Shown: positions 27,493-36,853 of the stretch, one piece after another
How positions within the stretch are numbered: position 1 is the stretch's first letter
How the letters are laid out: every line of letters begins with the position of its first letter
Source: Candidatus Gastranaerophilales bacterium
GTDB lineage: Bacteria > Cyanobacteriota > Vampirovibrionia > Gastranaerophilales > Gastranaerophilaceae
NCBI GenBank assembly: GCA_944325865.1
Contig: CALVBS010000002.1
Span: forward strand, 186,001-250,000
DNA length: 64,000 bases
Reading direction: 5' to 3'
The notes under the pieces: model-generated
The model's input: only the letters and a program-made list of their open reading frames with translations
The model's database searches: none
Told to the model about the DNA's origin: nothing
Position numbers and translations under genes: made by a program

Positions 27493-28314
27493 ATGAGATG
27501 GCTTTTAATTTTGTGTATAATATTGGGCGGGATGTCTGTGTATGCTGAATCTCAGGAAGTTTCACTTGAGGGAGTAACACCCGAAAAAATTGAAATTCCG
27601 AAAAAAGATGTCGAATTAAAAAGCTCTCTTGTGCTCTCTGACGAACAGGTCATGAGAGAACTTGTCCGTATGCAAAAGGAAAAGGATTTGGAGGATATTG
27701 AAAACCTCTGGAAAGGCACGGTTGACAACAATCAGGTTATAGGCTTTGCTCTGAAAAAGCTTGCAACCCCTGAAAGTCAGAGGAGAATACACGCTTCACT
27801 GATGTCAAAAACCCTTTCGGCACTGGTTGCAGGGGCTTCTTTTGCTCCGTCTTTAATGGGAGCGGATTATCTTGTGCAGACTTCCGCATTTGCTGCGGGA
27901 AGACTTGCACAAAATTTAATCAACAAAAAAAATATCCCGACTGAAATTCCGCTCACGGATACAGAACTTATTGAGCTGGCAGGATTAATTGAAAATCTTC
28001 AGGATAAAATTATTAATGCATATTATAATTACAAAGGTGCACTGGTTCAATTAAAAGAAACCAGAACAAAACTCCTTTTGTATAACAAAAATTATTCAAA
28101 TGCCATTATAAACGATGATTTATTGGAGATAACGATTTCATCTTCTCTTTACGACAATATGGCTATGGAAGAATTTTATTATGTTCAGCTTGCAAAAAAA
28201 TACCATCTGGAACTGCAGCGTCTTGCGGGGAAAAAAGTTGTTGACGGACTGAATATGTACCAGTATAACTACAACACAACGCTTCTGAAAGGCAAGGAGG
28301 GCACACAGCAATGA
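27493..28314 (+). CDS. Secreted protein with a TolC-like helical hairpin (paralog 1)
   Basis: 273 residues. Signal peptide (1-18, ending SVYA), a short disordered part, a conserved LWKG motif (72-75) with GFALKKLATPE, a hydrophobic Gly/Ala region (108-145), then two long helices (155-247) ending LQRLAG. The hairpin has the spacing and closing L-x-x-L-x-G of one outer-membrane-factor (TolC) repeat. The ATG at 27493 is chosen because of the signal peptide and the promoter; upstream frame is spurious. It shares this layout with the next gene, overlapping by 4 nt, so the pair arose by tandem duplication. Function unknown. Confidence 0.75.
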   Translation: MRWLLILCIILGGMSVYAESQEVSLEGVTPEKIEIPKKDVELKSSLVLSDEQVMRELVRMQKEKDLEDIENLWKGTVDNNQVIGFALKKLATPESQRRIHASLMSKTLSALVAGASFAPSLMGADYLVQTSAFAAGRLAQNLINKKNIPTEIPLTDTELIELAGLIENLQDKIINAYYNYKGALVQLKETRTKLLLYNKNYSNAIINDDLLEITISSSLYDNMAMEEFYYVQLAKKYHLELQRLAGKKVVDGLNMYQYNYNTTLLKGKEGTQQ

Positions 28315-29213
28315 AAAAATTTCTGATTTTGTCGCTCTTACTTGCAATGAATATGCCTGCATTTGCACAAGTGAAACTTGAAGATATGGAGCTTCAAGGA
28401 GTAAAGCCTCCGGCATACCGTCTCGGGCTGACAGATGAACCGGAAAATCAGTATGAAGAAGTTCAAACCCAAACCAATATTGAACAGAAAGAGGCTGTGG
28501 AAAAAGTTGAAGAAACTCCTATTGAATATATGACTTATGCGGATTTGAGCATAAAAAATCTTTCAAAAGAAATTTCAAAAGAGCTTTCGCTTGACGAAAA
28601 AGAAATGATGGGAGATTTGACACTTCTCTGGCAGGGAGCGGCTTCAAAAAGCGACACCATAAGCTTTGCTCTCTATAAATTGTCCAATCCGGAAGAAGAC
28701 AAACCCGATGAAAAATCAGTTAAAAAAGTTCTTCTAAATATAGCAAGCCTCTCGACACTTGTCGGAGCAGGTATGGGGAACCCTCTTCTTGCAACGGGTT
28801 CAATGCTCGGGAGCAGTATTTTCGGGATTATGTCACAGGATACAAAAGCCCTCAATTACAAATATACAAGGGTTACGGATTCTGACATGATTATTTTGAT
28901 AAGAAAAGTTGAAGATTTGCAGCAGAATACGGTTAACCTCTATTACGACTATATGACGGCAAAAAAACTTCTTGAACTGACCGACAAAGTTGTTGAACAA
29001 AGAAAGAAAAATTACGATGCCGCACAAATTCAATCTAAAGAGGTTATTCTGGTAACAGATGCCTATTACAGAACAGCTCTTGACGATCAGGCCAAAGCCC
29101 GTGCATCTTTTAATGCTAAACGTGCCGCACTGGAACAATTCGTCGGAAATGATGTGTTCACTCAATTTGAACAGATATTAAAAGAAAGAGATTCAAAGAA
29201 AAATGAAGATTAA
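28311..29213 (+). CDS. Secreted protein with a TolC-like helical hairpin (paralog 2)
   Basis: 300 residues. Signal peptide (1-19, ending PAFA), acidic linker (40-75), LWQGAASKSDTISFALYKL (106-124) matching the same motif in paralog 1, a Gly-rich hydrophobic region (145-175), then a helical hairpin (190-280): NLYYDYMTAKKLLELTDKVV ... ALEQFVG. This hairpin strongly resembles one half of TolC-family proteins, but a complete outer-membrane factor has two such repeats and is over 400 residues. GGAGG precedes the start. It overlaps both neighbours, so the three genes are translationally coupled. Confidence 0.75.
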   Translation: MKKFLILSLLLAMNMPAFAQVKLEDMELQGVKPPAYRLGLTDEPENQYEEVQTQTNIEQKEAVEKVEETPIEYMTYADLSIKNLSKEISKELSLDEKEMMGDLTLLWQGAASKSDTISFALYKLSNPEEDKPDEKSVKKVLLNIASLSTLVGAGMGNPLLATGSMLGSSIFGIMSQDTKALNYKYTRVTDSDMIILIRKVEDLQQNTVNLYYDYMTAKKLLELTDKVVEQRKKNYDAAQIQSKEVILVTDAYYRTALDDQAKARASFNAKRAALEQFVGNDVFTQFEQILKERDSKKNED

Positions 29214-29877
29214 ATTTATTCCGTACGAGGTTCTGACAGGTGCGGAAAATATGCAAAAAGACAGTGATTTGCTGGATTGTGCGATTAAAGAACAAATTGA
29301 CTATCCTATTTTTCGCCTTTACGGCTGGAAGCCAGCCTGTGTTTCTCTGGGCAGAAATCAGCACTCGGATTTCATTGACAGGGGAGTTCTTAAAAAAAAT
29401 AATATTGATATTGTAAAACGACTTACAGGCGGCAGAGCATTGCTTCATGATAACGAAATTACATACAGCTGTGTTTTTCCTGTATCTTACCTGAAAAACG
29501 GCGAAAATGTTACAAAATCGTACATGGAAATCTCACAATTTCTTATAAATATGTTTGCCTCAATAGGTATAGCTCTGGATTTTGGTACAACAAAGCCAGT
29601 TAACACAAAACACGACTATTGCATGCTAATCTCAACCGGTGCAGATTTGTGTTATCAGGGCAAAAAATTAATCGGTTCCGCACAATGCCGTAAAAACGGT
29701 TACATCTTACAACACGGTTCTATCCTTTATGATTATGATAAAACATTGCTGGAAAAAATTTTTAACGAACCTGTAAATGATTCAGCCGTTACCTGTATCA
29801 AAACAATTAACCCCACTCTATCAAAAGAACGGCTTATCAAGTTGTTAACAGATTATATTACAAATTGTAAAGCTTAA
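29203..29877 (+). CDS. Lipoate-protein ligase / octanoyltransferase family protein (LplA/LipM-like)
   Basis: 224 residues. The BPL/LplA/LipB fold is shown by KRLTGGRALLHDNEITYS (around 65-82), the catalytic-lysine region GKKLIGSAQCRKNGY, and LQHGSILYDYD. These enzymes attach lipoyl or octanoyl groups to lipoyl domains of 2-oxoacid dehydrogenases or GcvH. Ligase and octanoyltransferase cannot be separated by eye; it lacks the C-terminal LplA accessory domain. It begins inside the end of paralog 2, an unexpected partner for secreted proteins. Confidence 0.8.
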   Translation: MKIKFIPYEVLTGAENMQKDSDLLDCAIKEQIDYPIFRLYGWKPACVSLGRNQHSDFIDRGVLKKNNIDIVKRLTGGRALLHDNEITYSCVFPVSYLKNGENVTKSYMEISQFLINMFASIGIALDFGTTKPVNTKHDYCMLISTGADLCYQGKKLIGSAQCRKNGYILQHGSILYDYDKTLLEKIFNEPVNDSAVTCIKTINPTLSKERLIKLLTDYITNCKA

Positions 29878-29952
29878 TTTATTTATCATGCAATTTTCCT
29901 CCCAAAAAAGTTTTTATATAAGTACAGGGGAAATCACAAGGGGATAAAAGAA

Positions 29953-31128
29953 ATGTTTATCTATGATGGAGTTACAAATGGAGTCAGTTTTCCGGCATTC
30001 TGGGCGTTAAGTCCGTATTCCTGGACATCTGCATATGGAAATCAGATGCAGTTTAATGTCATGAATATGTCTATCCCGCCGCAAATCGCTTTTATGGCTC
30101 AAAATTGTATGAATCCGTCATTCTGGTCTTATTACAATTATTCTATGATGTCTAACCCGTATATTTTCAGCAGTAACTCAAATCCTGCTTATCAAACTAT
30201 AGATCCGCAAACATTGCAAAATGCTTATCAAAATGCATATAATTCAACAATGGAAGCCATTCAAGGAAGTATGCTGCAAGCCTCGTTTACTTCTGCAGGG
30301 AATACCATTGCAACTTTAAAAGGTGAAATCGAAACACTTTTAAAAGATGAAAACCTTCCTGCTGATAAAAAACAACAGCTCGAAAATGCAAAAAAACAGT
30401 TAGAAGAATTGGAGAAAAAACTTGACAAACTTGCTAAAAATGAGGAAGGCTTGTCTATAAATCAAATAAAAGAACAAATGGAAGCTTACAGGGGTGAACT
30501 TGCCGCAATCGAAGATATTGTAAAAACAATAAAAGAATCTATAACAACTAAGCCTACCGAACCGACAGCACCGACAGATGCTACGGATCCTACGGCACCA
30601 ACAGATACAACATCACCGACAACACCGACAGGAGCAACAGGACCAACTTCTCCTACAGAGGCTACATCAGCAACTGAACCGACAGAACCTACGCCTGAAG
30701 AAATAAAAGAAAAGGCTGTTAAAGAGTCACGCGAAATTACAAAAAATATATATGTTGCAATCGAAGGTCCGGGTACTGATGAAGAAAAACTTGAATCAGC
30801 AATTAAAAGTATAAATAAAGACAATGTCGTAGAAGTTTTCGACACATGGGCAATAAATGATTACATAGGAAAAACAGGAGATGATTCCCTTATGGAAACC
30901 ATCTATGATGATGTTTTTTCAGGAAGTAAAAGAAAAGAATATACTCTGCATATTCTGAACGCATTTATTGAACGTGCCCAAGAACAGGGGGTTGATATTT
31001 CAGCAGAACAAGCCGTTATAGAAGCTGAACTCGGCAAATGGTGGCGGAATGACGGTATGATTTATCAGATGTTTGCTGATATTCACGCAAAACTCACCGA
31101 TAACAATACTTTGCAAGCAGTTGCATAG
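29953..31128 (+). CDS. Annexin-like domain protein with Pro-Thr linker
   Basis: 391 residues. N-terminal region rich in Asn, Tyr, Met and Ser (1-100), a coiled coil (115-195), a low-complexity linker of repeated PT-x-x-T units (200-247), then a helical domain (260-345). The last has IYVAIEGPGTDEEKLESAI and, about 50 residues on, DDVFSGSKRKEYTLHILNAF. This matches the annexin repeat pattern (G-x-G-T-D-E, then S-G-x-x-R near the end), of which one copy is present. Annexin repeats bind calcium and acidic lipids; bacterial ones are rare. No classical signal peptide. AAGGGG precedes the ATG; a strong terminator follows. Confidence 0.65.
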   Translation: MFIYDGVTNGVSFPAFWALSPYSWTSAYGNQMQFNVMNMSIPPQIAFMAQNCMNPSFWSYYNYSMMSNPYIFSSNSNPAYQTIDPQTLQNAYQNAYNSTMEAIQGSMLQASFTSAGNTIATLKGEIETLLKDENLPADKKQQLENAKKQLEELEKKLDKLAKNEEGLSINQIKEQMEAYRGELAAIEDIVKTIKESITTKPTEPTAPTDATDPTAPTDTTSPTTPTGATGPTSPTEATSATEPTEPTPEEIKEKAVKESREITKNIYVAIEGPGTDEEKLESAIKSINKDNVVEVFDTWAINDYIGKTGDDSLMETIYDDVFSGSKRKEYTLHILNAFIERAQEQGVDISAEQAVIEAELGKWWRNDGMIYQMFADIHAKLTDNNTLQAVA

Positions 31129-31281
31129 CTTTATAAAAAGGTTACAGGAAAAATTTCATAAAGGATTTTGAAAATGGTTAAATTGGTTATGAAAAAATTT
31201 AATAAAGTTTGTTTTAGTGATTCCTCAAAGTGAAAGTAAGAAGTTAATGATGTAGGTTAGTAGTGTATTGTAGAAAATATG

Positions 31282-31312
31282 CCCCCCGTCAGTGCTTACT
31301 GGGGGGTTTTCT
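31282..31312 (+). terminator. Intrinsic terminator after the annexin-like gene
   Basis: CCCCCC-GT-CAGT and ACTGGGGGG pair around GCTT, followed by TTTTCTTTT. The 150 nt between the stop codon and this hairpin hold no gene I can support. Confidence 0.8.
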
Positions 31313-31323
31313 TTTGCACAAAA

Positions 31324-32871
31324 TTATGAAGCCAGACTTTGCAGTCTTGAATTAATTTCGTTTAAAAGTTCTGTATCATTTGCCTGCATGGCAAATTTTC
31401 TGGCTTTATTTAAAAGTCCCGTTGCCTTATTTGTGCTGTTAAAATCAATCATAATATCTGCAGCACCTAGATAATTCTGAGCAACTTTAAGCGGAGAGTC
31501 AGCTTTTGTATAATTTTGAACCGCTTCGGAATATGATTTTAGTGCTTCCTGCGGTTCACCGAATCTTTCATATGCTCTTGCCGTACTTGAGGCTACAAAA
31601 CCTCTGACTTTAGAGTTATCTGTTTCCGAAGCCAGATCATTTGCAACACCGAAGTATTCAAATGCGTTTTGTTCATACATATCAGAGAAGATATTCCCGA
31701 TTCTTGTGAGTGATGTAGATTGTGCGGCCAGGTTGTCGCTTTCTCCTCCGTAAGAAACAGATACAAAATAATGATCAAGTGCAGGCTCAATCTGATTTCC
31801 GTCGTCATATATCTGAGCCATAGAGTAATGTGCTTTTGTTTTTATATTGTTATCGGTTGTATTTTTTATAGACATGTCATAACTTTTCAGAGCCTGCGGC
31901 ATGTGGTTGTAATCATCATAAATTTTACCGACTTCAAAATATATTTTTGATTTTGTTTCGGTATCGCCAACTTCTTCAGCCCTTGCAAGTGCTTTTTGGA
32001 AAGTTTCTATAGCCTTTTTAGGTTCATTAGCGTAAGCAAGCTTTTTAGACTGAATAAACAGAGACTTCAATTCTTTATCCTGAGGAATTTTTACTGCTGC
32101 CGGAGTCGGAGTTTCAGCAATTTCATCCACCTGTGCCTGCTGAATGGTTTCCGTATCATTTATATGTGAAGAATCGGTTTGTAGCGGCACAGTTTCGGTT
32201 TCCGCATTTTTTTGAGATTTATTGACAGTAGAACCTTCAGGAAATTTTACAAGAAATTGCGGATTAACATCGTTTTCATCATATTTAAAATCAATATTCT
32301 GCAAAAATAAAGCATCAACCCAATTTTCAACAACTTTTGATTCTTTATTCAGAGTTTCCGAAATAAAGCCGTCAAGAATTGTTGAGGCATTTTTAAGATT
32401 TGATTTAATAAGTCTTACGTTAGGATTTTCCTTTGAAACCTGAGCCTGAATAAGACTGATATATCCGTTAACTTCTTCTTTCAGGTTATCCGGCGTCCCG
32501 ATTGCAATAGCAGTGTTATTAAAATCTTTTAGAATTTGAGCAATGTTTATAGTTGAACTGCGTGTTTGTGTATAAGAAGGAGCAGAATTAACGGACACCG
32601 TTTTGGTACCGTATTGAGGTGCAGCAGTATGAGTTTGAGATTGAGCATACATCTGCTGCCACTGTTCAGGCTTAATCTCCTGATATTTATGAGAAGATTG
32701 TTCAACATAATTCAGACCGCGGCTTTTTGCATTCTGACCGCCGGCCTGATCTTCCCGTTCGGTTTGGGCAGGAGATTTTGAGGCATCTTCATCACGTTTT
32801 TGTCTAACGGGATTTCTGCCGTCTCTGTTTATATATGGACGTTGATAAACATTATTTAAATTCAACCCCAT
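31324..32871 (-). CDS. TPR protein with long disordered N-terminus
   Basis: 515 residues. Residues 1-110 are polar and low in hydrophobics (Gln, Ser, Asn, Arg), 110-215 are helical, 215-265 again disordered, and 270-510 contain about six TPRs of the 40-residue type (EVGKIYDDYNHMPQALKSYD and similar). The first residues MGLNLNNVYQRPYI resemble other short N-terminal tags in the window. No signal peptide. A scaffold role is the only reasonable inference. A TCATAC-GAAA-GTATGA hairpin lies in the 133-nt gap upstream. Confidence 0.75.
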   Translation of the reverse strand: MGLNLNNVYQRPYINRDGRNPVRQKRDEDASKSPAQTEREDQAGGQNAKSRGLNYVEQSSHKYQEIKPEQWQQMYAQSQTHTAAPQYGTKTVSVNSAPSYTQTRSSTINIAQILKDFNNTAIAIGTPDNLKEEVNGYISLIQAQVSKENPNVRLIKSNLKNASTILDGFISETLNKESKVVENWVDALFLQNIDFKYDENDVNPQFLVKFPEGSTVNKSQKNAETETVPLQTDSSHINDTETIQQAQVDEIAETPTPAAVKIPQDKELKSLFIQSKKLAYANEPKKAIETFQKALARAEEVGDTETKSKIYFEVGKIYDDYNHMPQALKSYDMSIKNTTDNNIKTKAHYSMAQIYDDGNQIEPALDHYFVSVSYGGESDNLAAQSTSLTRIGNIFSDMYEQNAFEYFGVANDLASETDNSKVRGFVASSTARAYERFGEPQEALKSYSEAVQNYTKADSPLKVAQNYLGAADIMIDFNSTNKATGLLNKARKFAMQANDTELLNEINSRLQSLAS

Positions 32872-33004
32872 CCGGTTTTTGATACCTCACTATCCGCTTT
32901 TATCTACATTACTCTACGTTACTACTATAGCTTAAATCATTCTTGCACGGCTCATACTTTCGTATGAAATATGCATGAATTATTTAAGTATTTTTTAAAC
33001 AAAG

Positions 33005-34765
33005 TCAATCATGACATACCATCATCATGCAATTTTTGCAGTCAAACTTAAGCGGATATTTTTTACCTTTTTCATCAATAAGAAAGAGTTTTTTAGAAGA
33101 TTTGCACAAATCAAAAGCATATTTAAGACAATGTTTTGTCTGCATAAGGTATTTACCGTTAAAATTATTTGAACTTTCCAGCGAATTTTCACAGACTTTT
33201 GAACTACAGTGTTCGTAAAAACATTTTGCCTGACTGTTGTGGATATTGGTTCTGTAATCAAGCTCATGCTGCGGAAAATCCGTATATGTCAGCGGATTTT
33301 GTATTTCCTTCGGATAATTTTTTAATCTTTCATCCATCAACCTACCAAGAATATTACGACGGATTTCATTAATCCTTGAAACAGGCATAAAAGGTAGTTC
33401 ACCGTCAATTTTTACAGAACTTACATAAAAGTCGCTTTCACCTGTTTTTTGAAACTGTGAGATGAAAGTTTCTTTCATTTTTTCAGGGTTTTTCGGAGAA
33501 TCTGTATTCACAAATTCAAGGCTGACGGAATTTCCATCCTCATCAGTCACGAAAAGCATACCATTTTCATAAACAACATTAACCCCTATCCGTCGTTTAG
33601 TTTTTGAATTTTTCAGCAGTTTTTCAAATTCAACATCCTGATTCCTAAAAACCATAGTGCCTTTTTTCAGGTTAACCTTTTTATTAGGGAAAATCCTGCG
33701 GCCTTCAACTCTGTTCACAAGACAACCTTCCTGAATACCGTTTTCAATCCAGCAAAGACCGTCTTGAGGAGAAATCTCTGCATTCAATTCAAAGAAATCT
33801 TTACCTGTATTTTCTACTCTGCCCAGTTTTTCTCCCATTGATTTAGGAGACTCAAAGTTAAAACATTTTTTTCTGCCGTCAAGAAAATAGTCAGTAAATC
33901 CACGGTTAAATGTTTTGTATAAATTCGGCTCAAAATCAAGAAATACTTTTCCTGATGAAGTTTTTTCCGCAAATTTTTCAATTTCTTTTCCGTAAAAGGC
34001 AACAACATTTTTGACATAGTTAATATCTTTTAGCCTGCCTTCAATTTTAAATGATTTGACACCTGCATTAATCAATGATTCTAAGTGCTTTGACGCATTA
34101 AAATCCTTAAGACTCAAAAGATATTTGTCTTTTGCAATAAAATTTCCTTTATCATCAACCAGTGAATATTTTTTTCTGCAAGGTTGTGCACATTCACCCC
34201 TGTTTGCGGAGCGTCCGCCTATTGAATAACTCAAATAACACTGACCGCTGTATGATACACATAAGGCTCCGTGAATAAATGTTTCAACCTCACATGAAAC
34301 ATTTTCACAATTTTTTTTTATTTCCGGAATAGAAAGTTCTCTTGCAAGAATAATTCTCGACACACCTATTTTGTTAAAAAACATTGCTTTTTCTAAAGTT
34401 CTGTTATCGCATTGCGTACTCATATGCAAAGGAATCGGCGGAAGTTTTCCCTCTATGGCAAGTTCAAGAATCCCGCAATCCTGAACGATTATTGCATCAA
34501 CACCAATTTCGTAGAGTTTTTTTATAAGTTCCTTTGCTCTTACAAGCTCTTCATCAGTCAAAATCGTGTTGATTGTAACATGTACACGGGCATAAAATTT
34601 ATGGGCATAATCAACAACATCTTTAATATCTTCAAGACTGTTCGGCACCGCACGTCTTGCACCGAAATTTTCTGCTCCGATATACACTGCATCAGCTCCG
34701 CAGTTAATTGCGGCTATAGCTGTTTCTTTATCTTTTGCAGGTGCAAGAAGTTCGACTTTTTTCAT
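33005..34765 (-). CDS. U32-family peptidase / collagenase-like protein
   Basis: 586 residues. The U32 TIM barrel starts with ELLAPAKDKETAIAAINCGAD and has the family signature E-T-F-I-H-G-A-L-C-V-S-Y-S-G-x-C followed by SANRGECAQPCRKKY, a cysteine set that in related proteins (RlhA, TrhP) binds an iron-sulfur cluster and works in RNA hydroxylation. A long C-terminal extension (about 370-586) has extra cysteines, ending in DCKNCMMMVCHD. So an RNA-modification role is as likely as proteolysis. The ATG at 34765 is preceded by GAAGAGA. It starts 5 nt after the preceding gene's stop, so they are co-transcribed. Confidence 0.85.
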   Translation of the reverse strand: MKKVELLAPAKDKETAIAAINCGADAVYIGAENFGARRAVPNSLEDIKDVVDYAHKFYARVHVTINTILTDEELVRAKELIKKLYEIGVDAIIVQDCGILELAIEGKLPPIPLHMSTQCDNRTLEKAMFFNKIGVSRIILARELSIPEIKKNCENVSCEVETFIHGALCVSYSGQCYLSYSIGGRSANRGECAQPCRKKYSLVDDKGNFIAKDKYLLSLKDFNASKHLESLINAGVKSFKIEGRLKDINYVKNVVAFYGKEIEKFAEKTSSGKVFLDFEPNLYKTFNRGFTDYFLDGRKKCFNFESPKSMGEKLGRVENTGKDFFELNAEISPQDGLCWIENGIQEGCLVNRVEGRRIFPNKKVNLKKGTMVFRNQDVEFEKLLKNSKTKRRIGVNVVYENGMLFVTDEDGNSVSLEFVNTDSPKNPEKMKETFISQFQKTGESDFYVSSVKIDGELPFMPVSRINEIRRNILGRLMDERLKNYPKEIQNPLTYTDFPQHELDYRTNIHNSQAKCFYEHCSSKVCENSLESSNNFNGKYLMQTKHCLKYAFDLCKSSKKLFLIDEKGKKYPLKFDCKNCMMMVCHD

Positions 34766-34769
34766 CACA

Positions 34770-35423
34770 CTATCTCTTCATGGTTTTGCTGATTTTAGAA
34801 TGAATTTTGTTTGCCCTGCTGAGATATTCAGTAAGGCGTTCATAATTTTTAATTGTCTCGCCGTAAGGAGCTTTTATCTTAATCAGCTCATCAACATTTG
34901 AATTTAAATCCTGTAAGGCTTCCAGAGAATCACTCAACTGAACGAGTTCATGAACTTTTTTCGAAACCTTTGCAAGAAAATATCTCTGTACGAAACGTTT
35001 CATCTTTCCGAGAAACGGAATTTTTTTAGCACCGTTATTGGAAGGATATTTTGCATTTAAATCTCTGGTTGCAAACTGACGTTTAAATTCTCTAAGTTCG
35101 TTTTCAAGACGCTGCTTTTTAGCTCTGTGAGTAAAAAGTGCCTGTTGATCACCTGAAATCTCAGCAGATTTAATTTTGCTGTTAATATCCAGAAGCTGCT
35201 CTTCACGGTCTTTTATAAGATATTCCAATTTTAATGATTGTGTATGTGAATCTATTTCGTTACCGTTTTCAAGAATATTTGTATCAAGTTCATTAAGCCT
35301 GTGTACAGGATACACCGTCGGGGTTTCTGTCAATGCCGCAGCCTGATGACGGGTCAAAAACCAGTGATTTTTTGAACCGCTCAGGTTACTGAAAATATTT
35401 TTTGCACCATTTTCATTTTCCAT
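34770..35423 (-). CDS. Hypothetical coiled-coil protein
   Basis: 217 residues, mostly charged helix with heptad-like regions around 60-115 and 140-215, and no membrane segment. I do not recognise a family. A promoter TTGCCG - 17 nt - TATACT lies just upstream on the minus strand with about 13 nt to the ATG. It is the first gene of a two-gene operon with the U32 protein. Confidence 0.65.
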   Translation of the reverse strand: MENENGAKNIFSNLSGSKNHWFLTRHQAAALTETPTVYPVHRLNELDTNILENGNEIDSHTQSLKLEYLIKDREEQLLDINSKIKSAEISGDQQALFTHRAKKQRLENELREFKRQFATRDLNAKYPSNNGAKKIPFLGKMKRFVQRYFLAKVSKKVHELVQLSDSLEALQDLNSNVDELIKIKAPYGETIKNYERLTEYLSRANKIHSKISKTMKR

Positions 35424-35563
35424 ACACTTATATTAAAGTATAAACAAAAATTTTTTGAACGGCAAAAAGTTAAAAATCTTTTATTATGTTTTGCCTATAT
35501 AATCCTTGCTTTTCGCACAAAAAACTTTGTTGTAGTTTCCTGTGCAATAAGGCTACAGATATT

Positions 35564-36853
35564 TTACAATATTCTTTTATAAATTGTATTTATATTTGAA
35601 AGAAACGCACTGCTATCGAAAATTTTTTCTATTTCATCAGAAGTTAATCTGTCAGTAACGTCTTTATCTTTCATAAGATTTGCTTTAAAATCACCGTCAT
35701 TTTCGAATGCATCAAGAGCATTACGCTGGACGATACGATAAGCTTCTTCTCTTGTCAAACCCTTTTCAACCAGCTCCAGCAAAACTTTTTGTGAAAACAC
35801 TATTCCACCGAATCTGTCTGTATTTTTAAGCATATTTTTCTCATGTACAACAAGGTTTTGTACAATTCCATTAAACCTGCTAAGCATAAAATCAACAAGA
35901 GTTAAACTGTCAGGAAAAATTATTCTCTCAGCCGAGCTGTGTGAGATATCTCTTTCATGCCAGAGCGGAATATTCTCCATGGCAGCGATGGAATTTGCTC
36001 TGACAACTCTTGCAAGACCGCATAAATTTTCACTCAAAACAGGATTTTTTTTGTGAGGCATTGCGGAAGAACCTTTCTGATTTTTACCGAAACCTTCTTC
36101 AACTTCCAGAACTTCTGTCCTTTGCAGGTGGCGGATTTCTGTAGCAAACTGTTCAATAACGCTTGCAATCAGTGCAAGCGACTGCATAAAGTACGCATGA
36201 TAGTCTCTTGCAATTACCTGTGTGGAAATCCTTGCAGGTTTAAGCCCGAGATTTTTGCAGGTAATTTCTTCAATTTTAGGTGAAATATTGCTGTAAGTTC
36301 CGACAGGGCCTGAAATTTGTCCTACTCTTATTTCTTCTAGTGCATGTTTGAAGTTATCTCTCTGTCGTTCAAGAATATCAATCCACGAACATACTTTAAC
36401 ACCAAAAGTCATAATTTCCGCATGAACCCCGTGTGAACGCCCTATGCAGACAGTATTTTTATGTTTTTTAGCAAGTTCTTTCATTGAATTTATTGTTTCA
36501 TCCAAATCTTTCAGGATAATTTTTCCGCTGTCCTGAATTTGCAGAGCGAACGCAGTATCAATCACATCTGAACTTGTCATTCCGACATGCATGTATTTTG
36601 CTAAATCTCCCAGACTTTCGTTTACACAGGTTAAGAATGCGATAACGTCATGACGGACTTCCGCTTCAATTTCGTCAATTCTTTCTATTGAAAAAGACGC
36701 TTTCTTTTTCAATTCTTCAATATCTTTTTTAGGGAATTTTCCTTCTTTTGCGTAAGCTTCGCAGACTGCGATTTCGACTTTCAAATAGTATGAAAATTTC
36801 GAATCTAATTCCCAGATTTTTTTCATTTCTTCACGTGAATATCTGTCAATCAT
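35564..36853 (-). CDS. purB: Adenylosuccinate lyase
   Basis: 429 residues. The fumarase/aspartase superfamily signature GSSAMPHKKNP (around 261-271) is present, with HVGMTSSDVIDTA (89-101) and GRSHGVHAEIMTFG. PurB cleaves SAICAR and adenylosuccinate in purine synthesis. Length matches the shorter bacterial form. It overlaps the aminotransferase gene by 8 nt and is the last gene of the Lrp - aminotransferase - purB operon. Confidence 0.95.
   Translation of the reverse strand: MIDRYSREEMKKIWELDSKFSYYLKVEIAVCEAYAKEGKFPKKDIEELKKKASFSIERIDEIEAEVRHDVIAFLTCVNESLGDLAKYMHVGMTSSDVIDTAFALQIQDSGKIILKDLDETINSMKELAKKHKNTVCIGRSHGVHAEIMTFGVKVCSWIDILERQRDNFKHALEEIRVGQISGPVGTYSNISPKIEEITCKNLGLKPARISTQVIARDYHAYFMQSLALIASVIEQFATEIRHLQRTEVLEVEEGFGKNQKGSSAMPHKKNPVLSENLCGLARVVRANSIAAMENIPLWHERDISHSSAERIIFPDSLTLVDFMLSRFNGIVQNLVVHEKNMLKNTDRFGGIVFSQKVLLELVEKGLTREEAYRIVQRNALDAFENDGDFKANLMKDKDVTDRLTSDEIEKIFDSSAFLSNINTIYKRIL

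Noticed and set aside
30486-30845. 119-codon minus-strand ORF rich in Val, Gly and Ser
   Set aside because: Antisense shadow of the PT-rich linker; repeats on one strand keep the other frame open.
31174-31233. 19-codon plus-strand ORF with AAAGGA upstream, before the terminator at 31.3 kb
   Set aside because: Too short and without hydrophobic or antisense features that would support it; it may be the 3' untranslated region of the annexin-like gene.
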